From: Terebella lapidaria
Taxonomy: Eukaryota > Annelida > Polychaeta > Terebellida > Terebellidae
Direction: 5' to 3'
Assembly: GCA_949152475.1 (NCBI GenBank)
Contig: OX424564.1
Span: forward strand, 28,456,165-28,520,164
Length of the DNA: 64,000 nt
This document shows positions 11,695-22,729 of the stretch, one piece after another. The first letter of the stretch is position 1. Each line of letters opens with the position of its first letter. The notes beneath the pieces were generated by a model that did not search any database, was not told where the DNA came from, and worked only from the letters and a program-made list of their open reading frames with translations. Made by a program: the position numbers and the translations under genes.

Positions 11695-11819
11695 GGCCCA
11701 AGTATCATATCCTGCGCCTTCCTCTATATTCAATTGGGATTAAAAAGGTGCGAGACGGAATAAATGGTATGTTTTCAGTGGACGAGTAGTATTAAGGAGC
11801 AGGGTACGGTACTTGGGCC
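11695..11819. mobile_element. 125-bp MITE with 8-bp target-site duplication
   Basis: The element begins GGCCCAAGTA and ends TACTTGGGCC, a perfect 10-bp terminal inverted repeat. It is flanked by CAGCGGAG at 11687-11694 and again at 11820-11827. An 8-bp duplication fits hAT-type (or P-type) mobilisation. A diverged second copy lies at 31312-31436 and shares the internal GGTGCGAGACGGA block. It encodes no protein. Confidence 0.85.
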
Positions 11820-11960
11820 CAGCGGAGTTACAAACTGACCGAGAGCAATAACTGAGTAGTAGCAGTACAAAGTACAGGGTGGTCAATAAGAGTAAACATA
11901 TGAAATTTAAAACTATTTGAACAATAAAATCTGACATACATCCAGATACTAGTTTGAAAT
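11820..11960. other. Short spacer
   Basis: AT-rich spacer between the MITE and the Tc1-like fragment. Confidence 0.3.
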
Positions 11961-12080
11961 TTCCTGTCTGTGGATAGCATGTTGGACCAGTGGTTGGATG
12001 ACAAGGGCAGCGTGATTACAATGTGGCCAGCACAATCATCGGATTCAAATCGAGGACATTTTAAAAATGATCCAGAACAG
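11961..12080 (+). pseudogene. Tc1/mariner-like transposase fragment (C-terminal catalytic region)
   Basis: The plus-strand frame reads LDQWLDDKG, then a short segment ending in WPAQSSDSN. This resembles the WPARSPDLNPIE region of Tc1-family transposases, which carries the last acidic catalytic residue of the DDE triad. Here the proline-leucine positions are changed and the glutamate region has decayed into RGHF. Only about 40 codons are recognisable, with no terminal repeats seen close by. It is a short dead relic; the family assignment rests on this one motif. Confidence 0.45.
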
Positions 12081-12804
12081 AGTTTAAATGGACCGATCTA
12101 CTGTCTCTTGTTAGCATCCGCTGTATTTTATGATTCTGTTCCGCCACTACGCGTCAGAGGACCCGATACATTTACAGTACCCTGCCTCACAGAATCAGTG
12201 CCATGATTCAAAACTAAGGATATCCAACGAAATGTTGAATGATCGTTATATTTCTTCATGTAGATAGACAGATGTCTACACTTCTGTGTATATGTAGGCC
12301 ATTGTTGCAATTACCTATTTTGATGAATAAATATCGTTTACCATAATGCCAGTGTAATTTAATATGCATTGTAAAAGGGTCAGTATTCATCTCCAGGGAG
12401 TGTATATGTGATGATACGGGACATTGACCATATGGGAGTGATTAAATGATATACCTTTTTTGTTTTTGTGCTGGCTTGTTACTAATATGCTCCGTTTTGG
12501 GCTACATGTGAGGTTAACAGGCCTTAGAAATTTGTAAGATCATATTTTCCACGAGTATACATGTATTTGTTTCCCCCCAAACGAGTTATCATCCTTACAC
12601 CAAAATTGGACCCAGCGAGAAGCAGTAGGCCTTAAATAAATAAATATTAAGAAATATAATATATAAATATAATAAATAATCATGAACAGAATTTTGATAT
12701 CGAAGTCAAATTGGTTGACTACTAGTTGTTTCAATACAGTACATAATTCATCATATACATGAAAGGGTGTCTTGAAAACAATATGCGTCAGGCATTTGAA
12801 TTCT
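12081..12804. other. No gene recognised
   Basis: AT-rich sequence with no supported feature. Confidence 0.4.
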
Positions 12805-12935
12805 GAGGTGAAATTTCCCTGATTGCAATCGATATAGTCAATAGTAAGCTCATCAGAAAACCTATTTTAAGCGTATCAACAAAGTCGTTATGTGGAGGCA
12901 AAAATTCACCATTCTATCGTATTCGCAGTTTTGAT
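12805..12935 (-). repeat. Inverted third copy of the repeat found at 36.8 kb and 40.9 kb
   Basis: The reverse complement matches 36840-36970 and 40930-41050. Shared blocks include TGCGAATACGAT, CGACTTTGTTGAT, ATAGGTTTTCTGA and GAGCTTA. Confidence 0.7.
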
Positions 12936-14029
12936 TCGCAATTATGGTACTTTTAATATCCCCTGTACATATGAAGTTGATAGTCTATTATGACAGTTGA
13001 TGACTGTAATCGATTGCTTTGCTTATCCAAGAATTGACAATCAGTTCCATCTGGACAACATGCCTCCAAACGTGTTGCAAACCACGTCAGACACTATGTA
13101 CTCAGGAACACCCACACATACAGATACGATATCAAATTGTTTGAAATGGCCTATTTGAGGAAGAAGTTTAGTCCAGTAAGGTCATTGGACTGAGTCAGTC
13201 AGATTGTGGGCCTGTTACCTGCCAGACTCATCGATTAGTTTGTTAGGTTTCCCAATTCAAAATGTACATGCATTTGCGGGCATGTATTTGATTGAAAATA
13301 TGCAATTCGTCAGATTTGTATCCAATCGTGTGCTTTGAATTCACAATAAAGCACGGCAATGAAATAATTATTATTTTTTCATGTGAACAGGCTCCTCATA
13401 ATATTGTACGTGATTAGGTTTGGCTACTTATCTCACCGACAGTATCTGAAATTGGGTGTTCGCAATGTTCTTTAGTTTCCTGTCACATGACTCAAAATCA
13501 GCAATAGTTGTTAAAATGTCATTGGTTTCGAAACAAGCGAATAGTCATGATGAAAAACATCTTACATGATACAATGGAGCGGACTGACTATCTATCACTA
13601 CACTATGGTGACTGGTTAATGCTGAATTCAACTCGTGTCATGTGTGAATATATAATTTACTTTTTAAATTTAAACTTGATTTATTTTACAACAATTGACG
13701 AACAAGCATATGCTTATATTAACATCTCTTGTTGACTCGGATCTTGACGTAAGGGTGGTCGTTATCGTGGGAGGAAACCAGAAAACCTGGTGAAAACCCA
13801 CTTTGCATATATTTACTTCGCAGCCGCCACCCATTATCTGGTGGCCACCACATGATCATATGTATGAACCTCATGTTTCGGGTGAAAACACATTCTGATA
13901 TTGATGAATAAATTAAAATGACGTTCATTTGTTAAATCGGTTAGTGTCATTATAAGCCTAAAAAGTAGTAACATTGTTGACTCTGTCTGTTAATCTGAGG
14001 TTTTCTTGTGTTTTATTGATGCACTCATT
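12936..14029. other. No gene recognised
   Basis: AT-rich sequence upstream of the trefoil gene. A short segment at 13546-13600 (ATGAAAAACATCTTACATGA and following) recurs at about 15410 inside intron 2 of the trefoil gene. Confidence 0.4.
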
Positions 14030-14205
14030 ACATACTCCTCTCCAACAATTCTTCTGTCCAAATAGTTTGACGAAACATATCCTTTAACGTGTTACATGTG
14101 CTGTAAACACATGTTCGAATAACGATTATGTGATTATTGCACGGTATAGACAAACCCAGATAGTGGTCGCTCGTCAGTACTTTGTGTGGCCGTGAAGCTT
14201 CCAAG
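14030..14205 (+). promoter_or_regulatory. Conserved proximal promoter/5' UTR of trefoil gene A
   Basis: This stretch aligns with the region upstream of gene B (34425-34600, minus strand). The best shared block is TTTGACGAAACATATC followed by TTTAACGTG, with flanking CTCATTACA, CTCCTCTCCA and CCAAATA also shared. Conservation exceeds that of the introns, suggesting shared control elements or a conserved leader. No TATA box or transcription start can be fixed by eye. Confidence 0.5.
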
Positions 14206-16702
14206 ATGATTGTAACCGTATTTTGTGTCAGTATACTGGCTTTTGCATCGCTGACTTTTTGCGCAGGTGAGTGTTCATACATGTCTCTGGAGTAGAGAGC
14301 AGTAAATGTACTTTCCAGATAGATACAGATTACTATATATCGCCGGGAGAAGCTCATTGTTTAAATGACGGAAGAAAAAAAAATTAAATATTTAAAAAAA
14401 GTTGTTCATACCACCTAACCAAGCAGGCCTAAATCTACTCATCAATGAACCAAGTACCTATTGTTTCGCACACTATTTTACACAAAATATCAAACATAAA
14501 AAAAAAACAAATGTAATAAAATGCTTGTAAGAACTTCTGGTGTAGAAGTGTGTAATTTTTTGTGTGATCAGAAATCAAGAAAACAAATTATCTATCTCGA
14601 GACTTTTTGAACAACACAAATAAATTATGACTATTATGATGCTTCACCATCTTTTGAACAATATCGTCGCAACAAAAACTCGTCTGAGGGCATATGTTGG
14701 TGATATTGTAAAACCAGGGTTCAATCTGGATCAATAGTCTCACTTTTCGATTTCACTGGACAGAGGACCCCTGTGACTTGACAGAATGGAACGGACAGCC
14801 ATGTGGTGAAAACGACATCGGTGAAGCTGCATGTGTTTGGATGGGCTGCTGTTGGGATGAAGTCAATTCATTATGTTGTCAAAAACGTGAGTAATCACTT
14901 AAATACACCCAGAACTAGGTAGGGATAGATTGCCCACTATTTCGATTTTTGCAATAGAAGTCTGGAATTCGGTGGAAAGTTTGCCGTTTGAATATCGGAT
15001 GAAGCATGCAAAGTTATGATTCGACATCATTAAGCATCGCAAAATATTGACAAATAACGGTGTAAACAAGTTAGAAAAATCAGAGTATTGTTCAGCTACT
15101 CTGGAAAGCATTCTGGTGTAACTTCACGCACTCCACTTGGAAGTCGAACGCCATTTCTCCAGCTTGATAATTTCGGCCATATCATGGTTTTATAAGAACA
15201 AACAGCAATACACCTGAATGGTTTTACAAGAACAAAAAGTTCTTGTGAAACCATGAATAAAATCCGATAATGATGAAGTAGTCTCATGGTTGGGTCCGAA
15301 TACAACGTCGTGCATTTGCTTAATTTTTTCAGTCAAACAATCCGTGTGGGTGGATTAAATAACATAAATCCATCCCCTGGTTCAAATTTTCTACAAACTT
15401 ATATTCATGATGAAAAAACATCTTACATGATCCAATAAAACAGACAGCCCATCTATCTGAACACTTGTCTGTCAGTGTGTGGATTGAATACACATAAATC
15501 CATCAATGTGTGACTGAAAGAATACACGTAAATCCACCCTCTGGTTCAAATTTGCTACAAAAATATTCCTCTCCTAATAGATACAAATGTGACAAAATTC
15601 CTGAATATTTTTGTGAAGCTGAAAGGTATGGTTCCATAACTTGGCAAAGGGAGTCAAACGGCAAATTTCGGTCTTTCATCACAAAAGTTGAAAAAGTTTG
15701 TACTCTATCCCAATGTTGAATTTCAGCCCAAAACGGGATCTCGGCAATTTGAGCATATTCGATGATTTGGTCCTGTTTAGATCTGCTGCAAAACCGAGTA
15801 AATGCACAAAATTAAATACAGCCCTGGAAATTCAATGACAGGGCAAAATTTATCATTGGGGTAGATTGCCGAGGTGAAGTATGCCAAATTGGAGTAGATT
15901 CCAAGGTGAAGTGCGCCAAGTTATAGAAAGATACCGTTTAGCATCGCAAAAATATATATAAGCAACAAACAGTATAAACGAGTTAATCAAGGAACAGTCC
16001 CCTCATTGCATACATCACTGTCATGTGTGACTACTGTATTCCATTCTATATACCGACATTCCTGCATACTTGCGTGTGTATGTTCTACACAGGGGATGTA
16101 TGCAACGCGGCACCGAATAATTGTGCAGTCACGATTTTGACTCCATGCACCTATGAGCCTGGTCAGACATGTGGGATCGGTGAGATGACAGAGAGGCGGG
16201 AATGTCCTGCAGATTCTGGCAATATCGAAGAAGTCACCAGAGACTGCTGTATCACCAAGTGTCCATGTGAGTTAATAATATCTGACAGCATAAAATACTT
16301 TCTTATGAGGAGCAATGTACATATTTCAACGCTCATTATTCATTCACTTTCTGTGAAACAATTATCTTGTTTGTAGAGGTAGATTTAAAACGCTGTCTTC
16401 TATGCTCCATTTGCATCGATTTCAAGCTGGAGACATCTGTGATGTGCCTATTCTTGAGAGGGAGGATTGTGAACACACTACCAATGGACCCGTCGCCACT
16501 CAAGCGGATTGTGATGACCTGCATTGTTGCTGGGACAGCAGCGAAGCAAAATGCTACATGCCAGGTCAACCATCTCAGATGTTTTTAGGAATACATCATA
16601 CTAGCATCATATACACCATATAGGATATATACGGTTCTCTAATGTGTTCTTTTGGCTAATGTGTTCTTTTGTGTTATTCCAGCTCCCCTTCCAGCACTGT
16701 AA
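14206..16702 (+). CDS. Secreted trefoil / TSR-like / trefoil protein, gene A
   Basis: Five coding exons: 14206-14266, 14764-14886, 16093-16266, 16427-16564 and 16683-16702, giving 171 residues. All introns are GT-AG and phase 1; the weakest donor follows exon 4 (GTCAAC). Residues 1-20 are a signal peptide with a hydrophobic core ending FCA. Residues 21-61 form trefoil 1 (Cys24, 34, 44, 49, 50, 58) containing [10 protein letters not shown]; it also has an extra Cys59. Residues 62-119 have eight Cys, with [16 protein letters not shown] recalling the CSxxCGxG signature of thrombospondin type-1 repeats. Residues 120-165 form trefoil 2 (Cys124, 134, 148, 153, 154, 162). The tail is APLPAL. Trefoil proteins are protease-resistant secreted factors of mucus and epithelia; that role is inferred here. 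The exon map is independently confirmed by the identical map of gene B. Confidence 0.87.
15179..15256. repeat. Small hairpin in intron 2 of gene A
   Basis: TGGTTTTACAAGAAC, a five-base loop and GTTCTTGTGAAACCA form a near-perfect 15-bp stem (about 15216-15250). A partial copy of the arm lies just upstream. Confidence 0.65.
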
Positions 16703-16740
16703 GTTAGCTGACAAATATTAGCATTTGAGTGAGTGGAATT

Positions 16741-16742
16741 AC

Positions 16743-16789
<47 letters not shown>

Positions 16790-16791
16790 TT
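16741..16791. repeat. (AAT)n microsatellite
   Basis: About 16 uninterrupted AAT units lie 40 bp past the stop codon of gene A. A degraded counterpart lies at the matching place downstream of gene B (about 26105-26150). Confidence 0.95.
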
Positions 16792-16829
16792 GCAGAACTT
16801 GCGACCTGGTTTATCCTGAATGTGAAAGT

Positions 16830-16985
16830 CCTTGATGGACCCAGGACATTTGACAAGGCACAACTATGGAACTGACACTGATGATATCAGATGCATTTGT
16901 ATGAGGCACTCCACACAATAACCATCTCATTCTGACTACACTCACACTGGGTTTACTTGTATCAAAATATGTATCATCCAGCTCC
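16830..16985. repeat. 3'-flank segment shared with gene B and with 45.5 kb
   Basis: This sequence matches, in inverted orientation, 25908-26100 downstream of gene B. About 95 bp also match 45515-45612 beside a Tc1-like relic (shared blocks GACAAGGCAC, ATGAGGCACTCCACACAA and AACCATCTCAT). It marks the far end of the trefoil duplication. Confidence 0.75.
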
Positions 16986-16990
16986 ATGTT

Positions 16991-18157
16991 AAGAAATTTA
17001 AGCAAATCAATTAATAATCATATGTACTTCTCTGACATGTTTTAACTATGAAAAAATGTAAGAATCTATAGGTAATTCATTTCAAAACCTAGATTGTGAT
17101 GCGCTCATGTCAAAAACACACGTTGTACATTAAAAACTTACTTGGGAAGTGTATATATTTTTAAGAGTTCACATTGACTGTATAGATTAACTGGGAATAT
17201 GTATTGATTGTGTATGGTTTACTTCAATAGAGGTGTCTATCTTTAAACGATTTTCCTTTCACGCATGTGGAATATATACTCAAACGGGGTTAATATACTT
17301 TGTTATATTGCAATGATATGTGTATCAACGGCTACTACATAACATTTCCAGTTTACTGTTAATTTTCATGTTCTGTTCTCAATGTTTTGGCTGTGCTATT
17401 CCTAAACATAATAAGTTCCATGCAGTTAAAACTGCCACTGGATGAGATTTATTCATGTGGAATTTAGTGTCAAAATTTGCAATGATATCCTAATGAAATC
17501 AAACCAGTCTGTCATGTTACTCACCATGACATATTCAATGGCTTTAGGTTTGTGGTTTTATGCGAGTGAAAAAAAAATGCTTACAAGGATATGTTTCATA
17601 TACATAGATAGGAACATTTGGCCAGTGTAGATCTTGATACCAAAAAGCATTTAGTAGTATGGAGAGATTGACATCTAAAGAATATAGCGAGTTAGGAAGG
17701 CATTGAGCATTGAACATGTAAGGTGGTCATGCGAGTAATAATCATATTTGTGGTGTGTACTTAAATGGGCCGAATAAAATGTTGTGAATAATATAATCTT
17801 TTGTGTTCGGTACCATTCACAATAATGTCCACACAAATAATGTCAGTCATGTATTCAAAGTGGCAAATGACGATAGGGACTATGTTAGAAATCAGCTCAA
17901 GTGCTAGAGAGGGTTAGCGAACAAATGTATGGATCCAAGCTGTCAAAATCCAAATTTATTGTTAGGAACTGTACTACATGTGCTACCATACTGGACTATT
18001 TCGAGTGACATACCTGGACGAAAGGAAATTGCATGTGTGCATGAAAGTGCCACTGAAACCTCGTTGCGTTCGGTGAAGTAAACCATAGAAGAAGAACGTG
18101 TGGTTTGGACTTGCGATCTGTAGCATAATGCTACACAAAATAAATGATCTGAAAGGT
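16991..18157. other. Intergenic, nothing recognised
   Basis: AT-rich, with no repeat or gene I can support. It may contain the 3' UTR of gene A, but no clear polyadenylation site was assigned. Confidence 0.4.
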
Positions 18158-18404
18158 TCATATTATCTCCTTGAGAAAAAAATATCTCACATCAGTTCTC
18201 GTGACCTGGTTCGAATGCCAATCGACTTCAACTCTGCCAGTGGCCCCCCAACTCGCATCATCTGACGTGGTGACGTTTTCCCAACAAGCCGCTGTGTTCC
18301 AGACATCAAACAATCGGGAAGATGATGCATTGTCTGGTTCCTCTTGCATCACGATCCCACTGTTAGGATCGATTCGCGATGATGCGTCACTACAAGGTAC
18401 GTAG
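18158..18404. other. Possible exon of unknown gene (both strands open)
   Basis: A stretch of near 50 percent GC in AT-rich surroundings is open on the plus strand (18171-18404) and on the minus strand (18352-18158). On the plus strand CAAG|GTACGT near 18396 could be a splice donor. No family motif is visible and there is no partner exon, so it may equally be a piece of a GC-rich transposon. Confidence 0.25.
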
Positions 18405-18502
18405 TACGAGAACGCACTACTGCACTCGACTCAGCCAGTGAGTGATTCGGTCATGTTGAACTAGAGGAAGTTGATTCAAGTATCAGTAATACAAACCGGC
18501 AA

Positions 18503-20368
18503 TAGCTAAGTCACATTTGCACCAGTGCCTACGCCGATGAGAAAACGAAAAGGCTGAAATTTGGCCATTTCTGTCGATCACCCACCGAGTGCGGGAAGAT
18601 CATCCCTGACCATCGCACAACAATCGGACATCATAGACACGTCGGTGGAGGCATCGGAAGAAAATAACGCAAAGTTATTTTTATGCGGCGACCGGTGGAA
18701 AAAATGACATCGGTATTGAATCGCTAGCATGTTTGCCGGCGAACGGCCAGAGCCCCTTCAGATGTCCACCAGGTGCCGATGGGATCAACCAAATTTTTCG
18801 GCCGACCAATGTGGCTAGCTCACCAGGCAATCAACGCAGGGTATCCTGCTGGGCGCCGATGAATGTTCGGAAGGTGCCCTTCAGATAATGTACATATCAG
18901 ACGGTAACCGAACAGGTATCAGTAGGGTATCAAGCAGACATGGGGTAATCGTAATCAAACCCTGATTATGATTACGATTACATAATCGTAATCGATTACA
19001 TTTGAAAATTTCATAATGTATTCATAATCGTGATCGAATACTTGGTAAAAGTAATCGTAATCATGATTACATGATTACATCAATTGAAATATAAGTGAAC
19101 ATTTTCTGTATTCGTGGAAGTTAAGAATTAAGGTATGTCATAGGGGACATTTATAATATTTTGTTGCTTTTCACTCATGAAATCCACACATGTCATTATG
19201 ACAAAAAGACTTTACAACCACTTATTATATGACTTAAAAAACTACACAGATTTTCTGCTTCGTGTACAGACGTATATATCAAATTATGAACAATGTATTC
19301 CCAAGTTTCCACTGAATGAAATTTATGACCGGTCGACCACTGTGTTACATTGATACTTGGTTTGCATTGACTGCAGGATGTATTAATTACTCAATAAGCT
19401 ATAACTTGTCTTACATTGTTATATCTGAACATCAAAGAACCCTCAGGGTGGTCGTGTACAAATCACCTTCCGCAAGCAGAGATAGGTATCAACACTTGAC
19501 AATCACAGGGTGTTCGGCTGCCTCTCTTGATTATTCCAGTACCGCCCCGCCTTCACCCCCTGCCCCCCCCCCCCCCTCCCCTGATCTCTCCTCCAATTCC
19601 GCATTCGGTTGGCTCCCACTCCTCACCTCCTCACACCCAATAAAACTTGTTAGGCAGATAATCCATTACACTGCCATTGTGTAAACGCGATTCGTCCAAC
19701 AAAGGAAAGTCTGTTGTGTTTGTTGTTATTAGTAGCCTAGCTGTACTATCTTAGTGTCATGGCATACGATCAAAACGGCGGATGGTTCCAAGGTCAGCTT
19801 CAGTCTTGCTATATTACAGCAGCTTTTGTTTTGAAAAAAAAATTCCAACAAATATATCAAAGCAATTCCCCAAAAAATATTTCTTACTTTGATAGTTTTT
19901 CTCTCGATGGTATATTTTTTTGCTCAAACTCTAGTCAGTGCTGACACCTACTTGTGTTTTCACTCTACATCTAATATGAAAAGAGTAATCATGATTGTAA
20001 TCATGATTACAATGGTTAAGTAATCGTAATTGTAATCGATTACATCTATATTTGCCTGTAATCGTAATCATAATTTAATCATCAAATATGTGAGTAATCG
20101 TAATTGATTACATTGACCCTGTAATCGCCGAATGTCTGGTATCAAGCGATCTCCGGTAGGGCATCGTTGGTTGGTCAGTCTTTTTTTAAATTCTTGAAAT
20201 TTGGACAGAAATGGTGAAGACACACGGTAGTACCTGACTATAGCGGTCACCGGCAGACAATGCCTGGTGGTTTCATGACCACTCGAAATATATGGGAAAG
20301 ATGACTGACAAACTATCACCGGCGGCCGGAACATCGATGAATACCATGGTTCAAAATGTGCCCTATTT
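18503..20368. mobile_element. GC-rich TIR element, copy 1 (split by a hAT insertion)
   Basis: The left end near 18507 contains CTAAGTCACATTTGCACC and the right end near 20368 a degenerate inverse of it (GGTTCAAAATGTG). Internal blocks such as ACACGTCGGTGGAGGCATC and GCGGCGACCGGTGG match copy 2 at 41828-42300, and ACCGGCGGCCGGAACATCGA matches 44606. Without the insertion at 18935-20138 the element is about 660 bp. No transposase is present. The superfamily is not clear to me. Confidence 0.75.
18935..20138. mobile_element. hAT-type non-autonomous element (1204 bp) with 8-bp target duplication
   Basis: GTATCAAG flanks the element at 18927-18934 and 20139-20146. The ends are CAGACATGGGG and, inverted, CAGACATTCGG. 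Subterminal regions on both sides are dense in GTAATCGTAATC and GATTAC motifs (18945-19080 and 19985-20125), the repeated subterminal binding-site pattern expected for hAT transposons. The interior has no transposase frame; a plus-strand frame at 19316-19684 includes a proline run from a poly-C tract and is probably accidental. The element sits inside another transposon, so it is the younger insertion. Confidence 0.85.
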
Positions 20369-21185
20369 GGGTTTTGTTCAGTGATTCGAGGAGTTGTCAA
20401 TATACCAATTAAAACATTGGTATATACCAATTTACCAATTAAAACTGACATTTTGTGTGAGGATATACCAATTAAAACTGACATTACAGATATAAAGGCA
20501 ACCATACCCCCTAGTGCTTTTTGACGCGAGAGGGCTGAAAAGCGATTTAGGGTATCTTCGAATAAGTGGTGTAAACAGAAAGTGCATCCCTATATTTTCA
20601 ATGTTAACATTTGATTTCCAAGTAAGGACACCCTGTGACTTCCGAAAAAAAATGTTTTGGGCAGGGGTTGGCGGCATGGGGGACCCGCTAGCCCGTGGCT
20701 TACAAGAAGTCACTCAAGATCAACGTCTGCCGACCTGCTTAAGAATGCCAAGAGATTCCTGTGCATGTTGGTGCATGTCGACTGCAGAGTGATGGACAGG
20801 TTAAACATTTCAACATAACTCTACTGAACATCCTCTATGCGTTCGTTTTTTGCTTATGTGGTCAATCATGGAAATGATATATATGTCTGATTGCCATACC
20901 TCTTCTGAATGATATGGATCAAATTTCATGAGACTACCGCGATTCAAGCAGATGTTATTACCGAAAATGTGTTTTTCTGGGATTTCCGTGACCTGGACCT
21001 TTGTGGTCTTTTGAAATTTCGGAAATTTGACGTTTATGACGTCACTGTCACGTCAGTGTACGTCATAGCGCCAAAAATAAGATATCATTGGAATCAGGGA
21101 CTCAAAACCTTTCTAACGATATACTACTCTAACGATATACTACTATAGTAAAATCTATAGCACCATGCACAGGCAATGCACAAAA
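20369..21185. other. No gene; short direct repeats at 20400-20500
   Basis: ATACCAATTAAAAC recurs three times (about 20401, 20430 and 20464) with TGACATT following. The rest shows no recognisable feature, apart from a short TATACTACTCTAACGA duplication near 21119. Confidence 0.45.
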
Positions 21186-21225
21186 TGCGGTAACCTATCT
21201 TAGCCCTTGGGCTAATTTTTTTCGA
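21186..21225. repeat. Terminal piece of the GGTCA-rich element family
   Basis: GGTAACCTATCTTAGCCCTT followed by GGGCTAATTTTTT is identical to the segment at 43987-44018, which lies at the end of the larger element there. Confidence 0.75.
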
Positions 21226-21446
21226 GAAATAAATTAAAATAAGCATTTTTGTATTATGTAAATACATTATAACACACACTTCAGTTTCTACAACATTCTG
21301 ATTCAGAAACACACTGTTCACCACTTACTTTCGGTTGTTTGCTGGTGGAGGTTGAGGCTGTCCTCTTGCTGCAAATGGGGGGGGGGGGTGTATATGCTTC
21401 TCTGCCGAGATACCCTGTGGAGGATACCTTGCTGACGACACTCTAG

Positions 21447-22420
21447 CGCTTCCGTGGTGGTTGATTCTCTGGCGTTCGCTTCATTTGTGGTTGCTTTCCA
21501 GATGGCTGCTGGCTTGACGGCTGTGTCCAGGATGGTTGCTTGAGAGGGGTTTGCTTTAATGGAGGATATTCAGGATCTTCAAATCGTTTTGACCCGGATT
21601 GTTGGTCATATTTGGCATCAGGAAACTGGCGTCCAATGGACGCCGTTTTGTACTGATCATACGACTGGCGACAGCCTTCCTTATCAAGGTCCTAGGTTCC
21701 TCACTGCAAGAGTAGGATATCAAAAGACTCTACTCATCGGCAATTGAAATCCACTTGAGGGTCGGAATGGTGATCTCAAAAATCACCTTCCATTCTAGTA
21801 TCTTATTGCAAATCTCCCTAATCTTTCAGCTAATACATAGTAAACTTACACTGGTTTGATAGGCAGTAAGGGCCATCTGTCCAGGAAAGGCAAAGGACTT
21901 CCTTCGTCTGGGTAGCGGCAACTGCAACCGCGACAACCGAGTATATTCACATCTCAAAACTAATGCAACCATCAGTAAATATTGATACAATTTTCAACTT
22001 TCCAAATGATACAGTCGAACTTTATTTTTCGATGAGCCTGATGAAGATTTACTAGAATATGATGATGAACGAGAGCGGGATGAATACGAACTTGGGAAAC
22101 GATAATTGTCATTCAGCAATGACAATTTTCAGCAATATAGTAATTAGTTTTCAAACAAACATCATAACGTTCACCAATATTATGAGCAATATCATAATGT
22201 TTGCCAATACCATATTACCTTTTATCCAAAATCATAATGGTAACCAATATTCAACCATCATCATAATGTTCGCCAATATCATGATGGTCATCAAAATGCA
22301 CGCATGTGTCCCACCCTGATGAGTAGGATGAGGAGTAACTTCCTGACCGCGACTTCTTGACCGACTACGAGATGATGACTTTTTTCCGCCGGACTGGAGA
22401 CCTTGGGGAGAGAGGGGTGT
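21447..22420 (-). pseudogene. RS-rich gene fragments, copy 1
   Basis: On the minus strand, exon-like segments appear in order. At about 22350-22315 one encodes KSRSGSYSSSYSS. At 22090-22033 the next encodes SYSSRSRSSSYSSKSSS. At 21907-21850 one encodes RRKSFAFPGQMALTAYQT and ends before GTAAGT. At 21703-21447, after TCTTGCAG, the last encodes RKAVASRMISTKRRPLD in one frame and a glutamine/proline-rich stretch in another. The same pieces recur at 60.3-61.6 kb. Arg-Ser dipeptides are typical of RS domains of splicing-related proteins. The donor of the second segment is lost and phases do not join cleanly, so I treat it as a decayed or incompletely resolved copy. The parent gene is not identified. 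Confidence 0.4.
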
Positions 22421-22729
22421 ATATCTGGTAAAGCTGTTACATTTATTCCTTATGCAGGTCTAGTACAGAACAAACGATCCATCCAAATAAATACTGTTCT
22501 ATTTTTTAATTACAAATGGAATGATTATTTAATGATATATTATTTTCTATACAGCTTCCCGTGTTATCAACATACTCGAGCAAATAGATATGTCTAGGTA
22601 TTCCAAAACCATACTGTCACCTACGGTGGCTCATTACCGCCAATTACGTTCGTGTGTTTCTCACCGTATTTATAATCACCACCTCATAATATTCAACGCG
22701 TTTATAATTTCCACCCCGTTCATATTTAT

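Noticed and set aside
16639..16863. Minus-strand protein with an isoleucine run
   Set aside because: The run is the antisense reading of the AAT microsatellite in the 3' flank of gene A.
19316..19684. Protein encoded by the hAT-type element
   Set aside because: The frame includes a poly-C-derived proline run, lacks transposase motifs (no hAT dimerisation or DDE signature) and is probably accidental.
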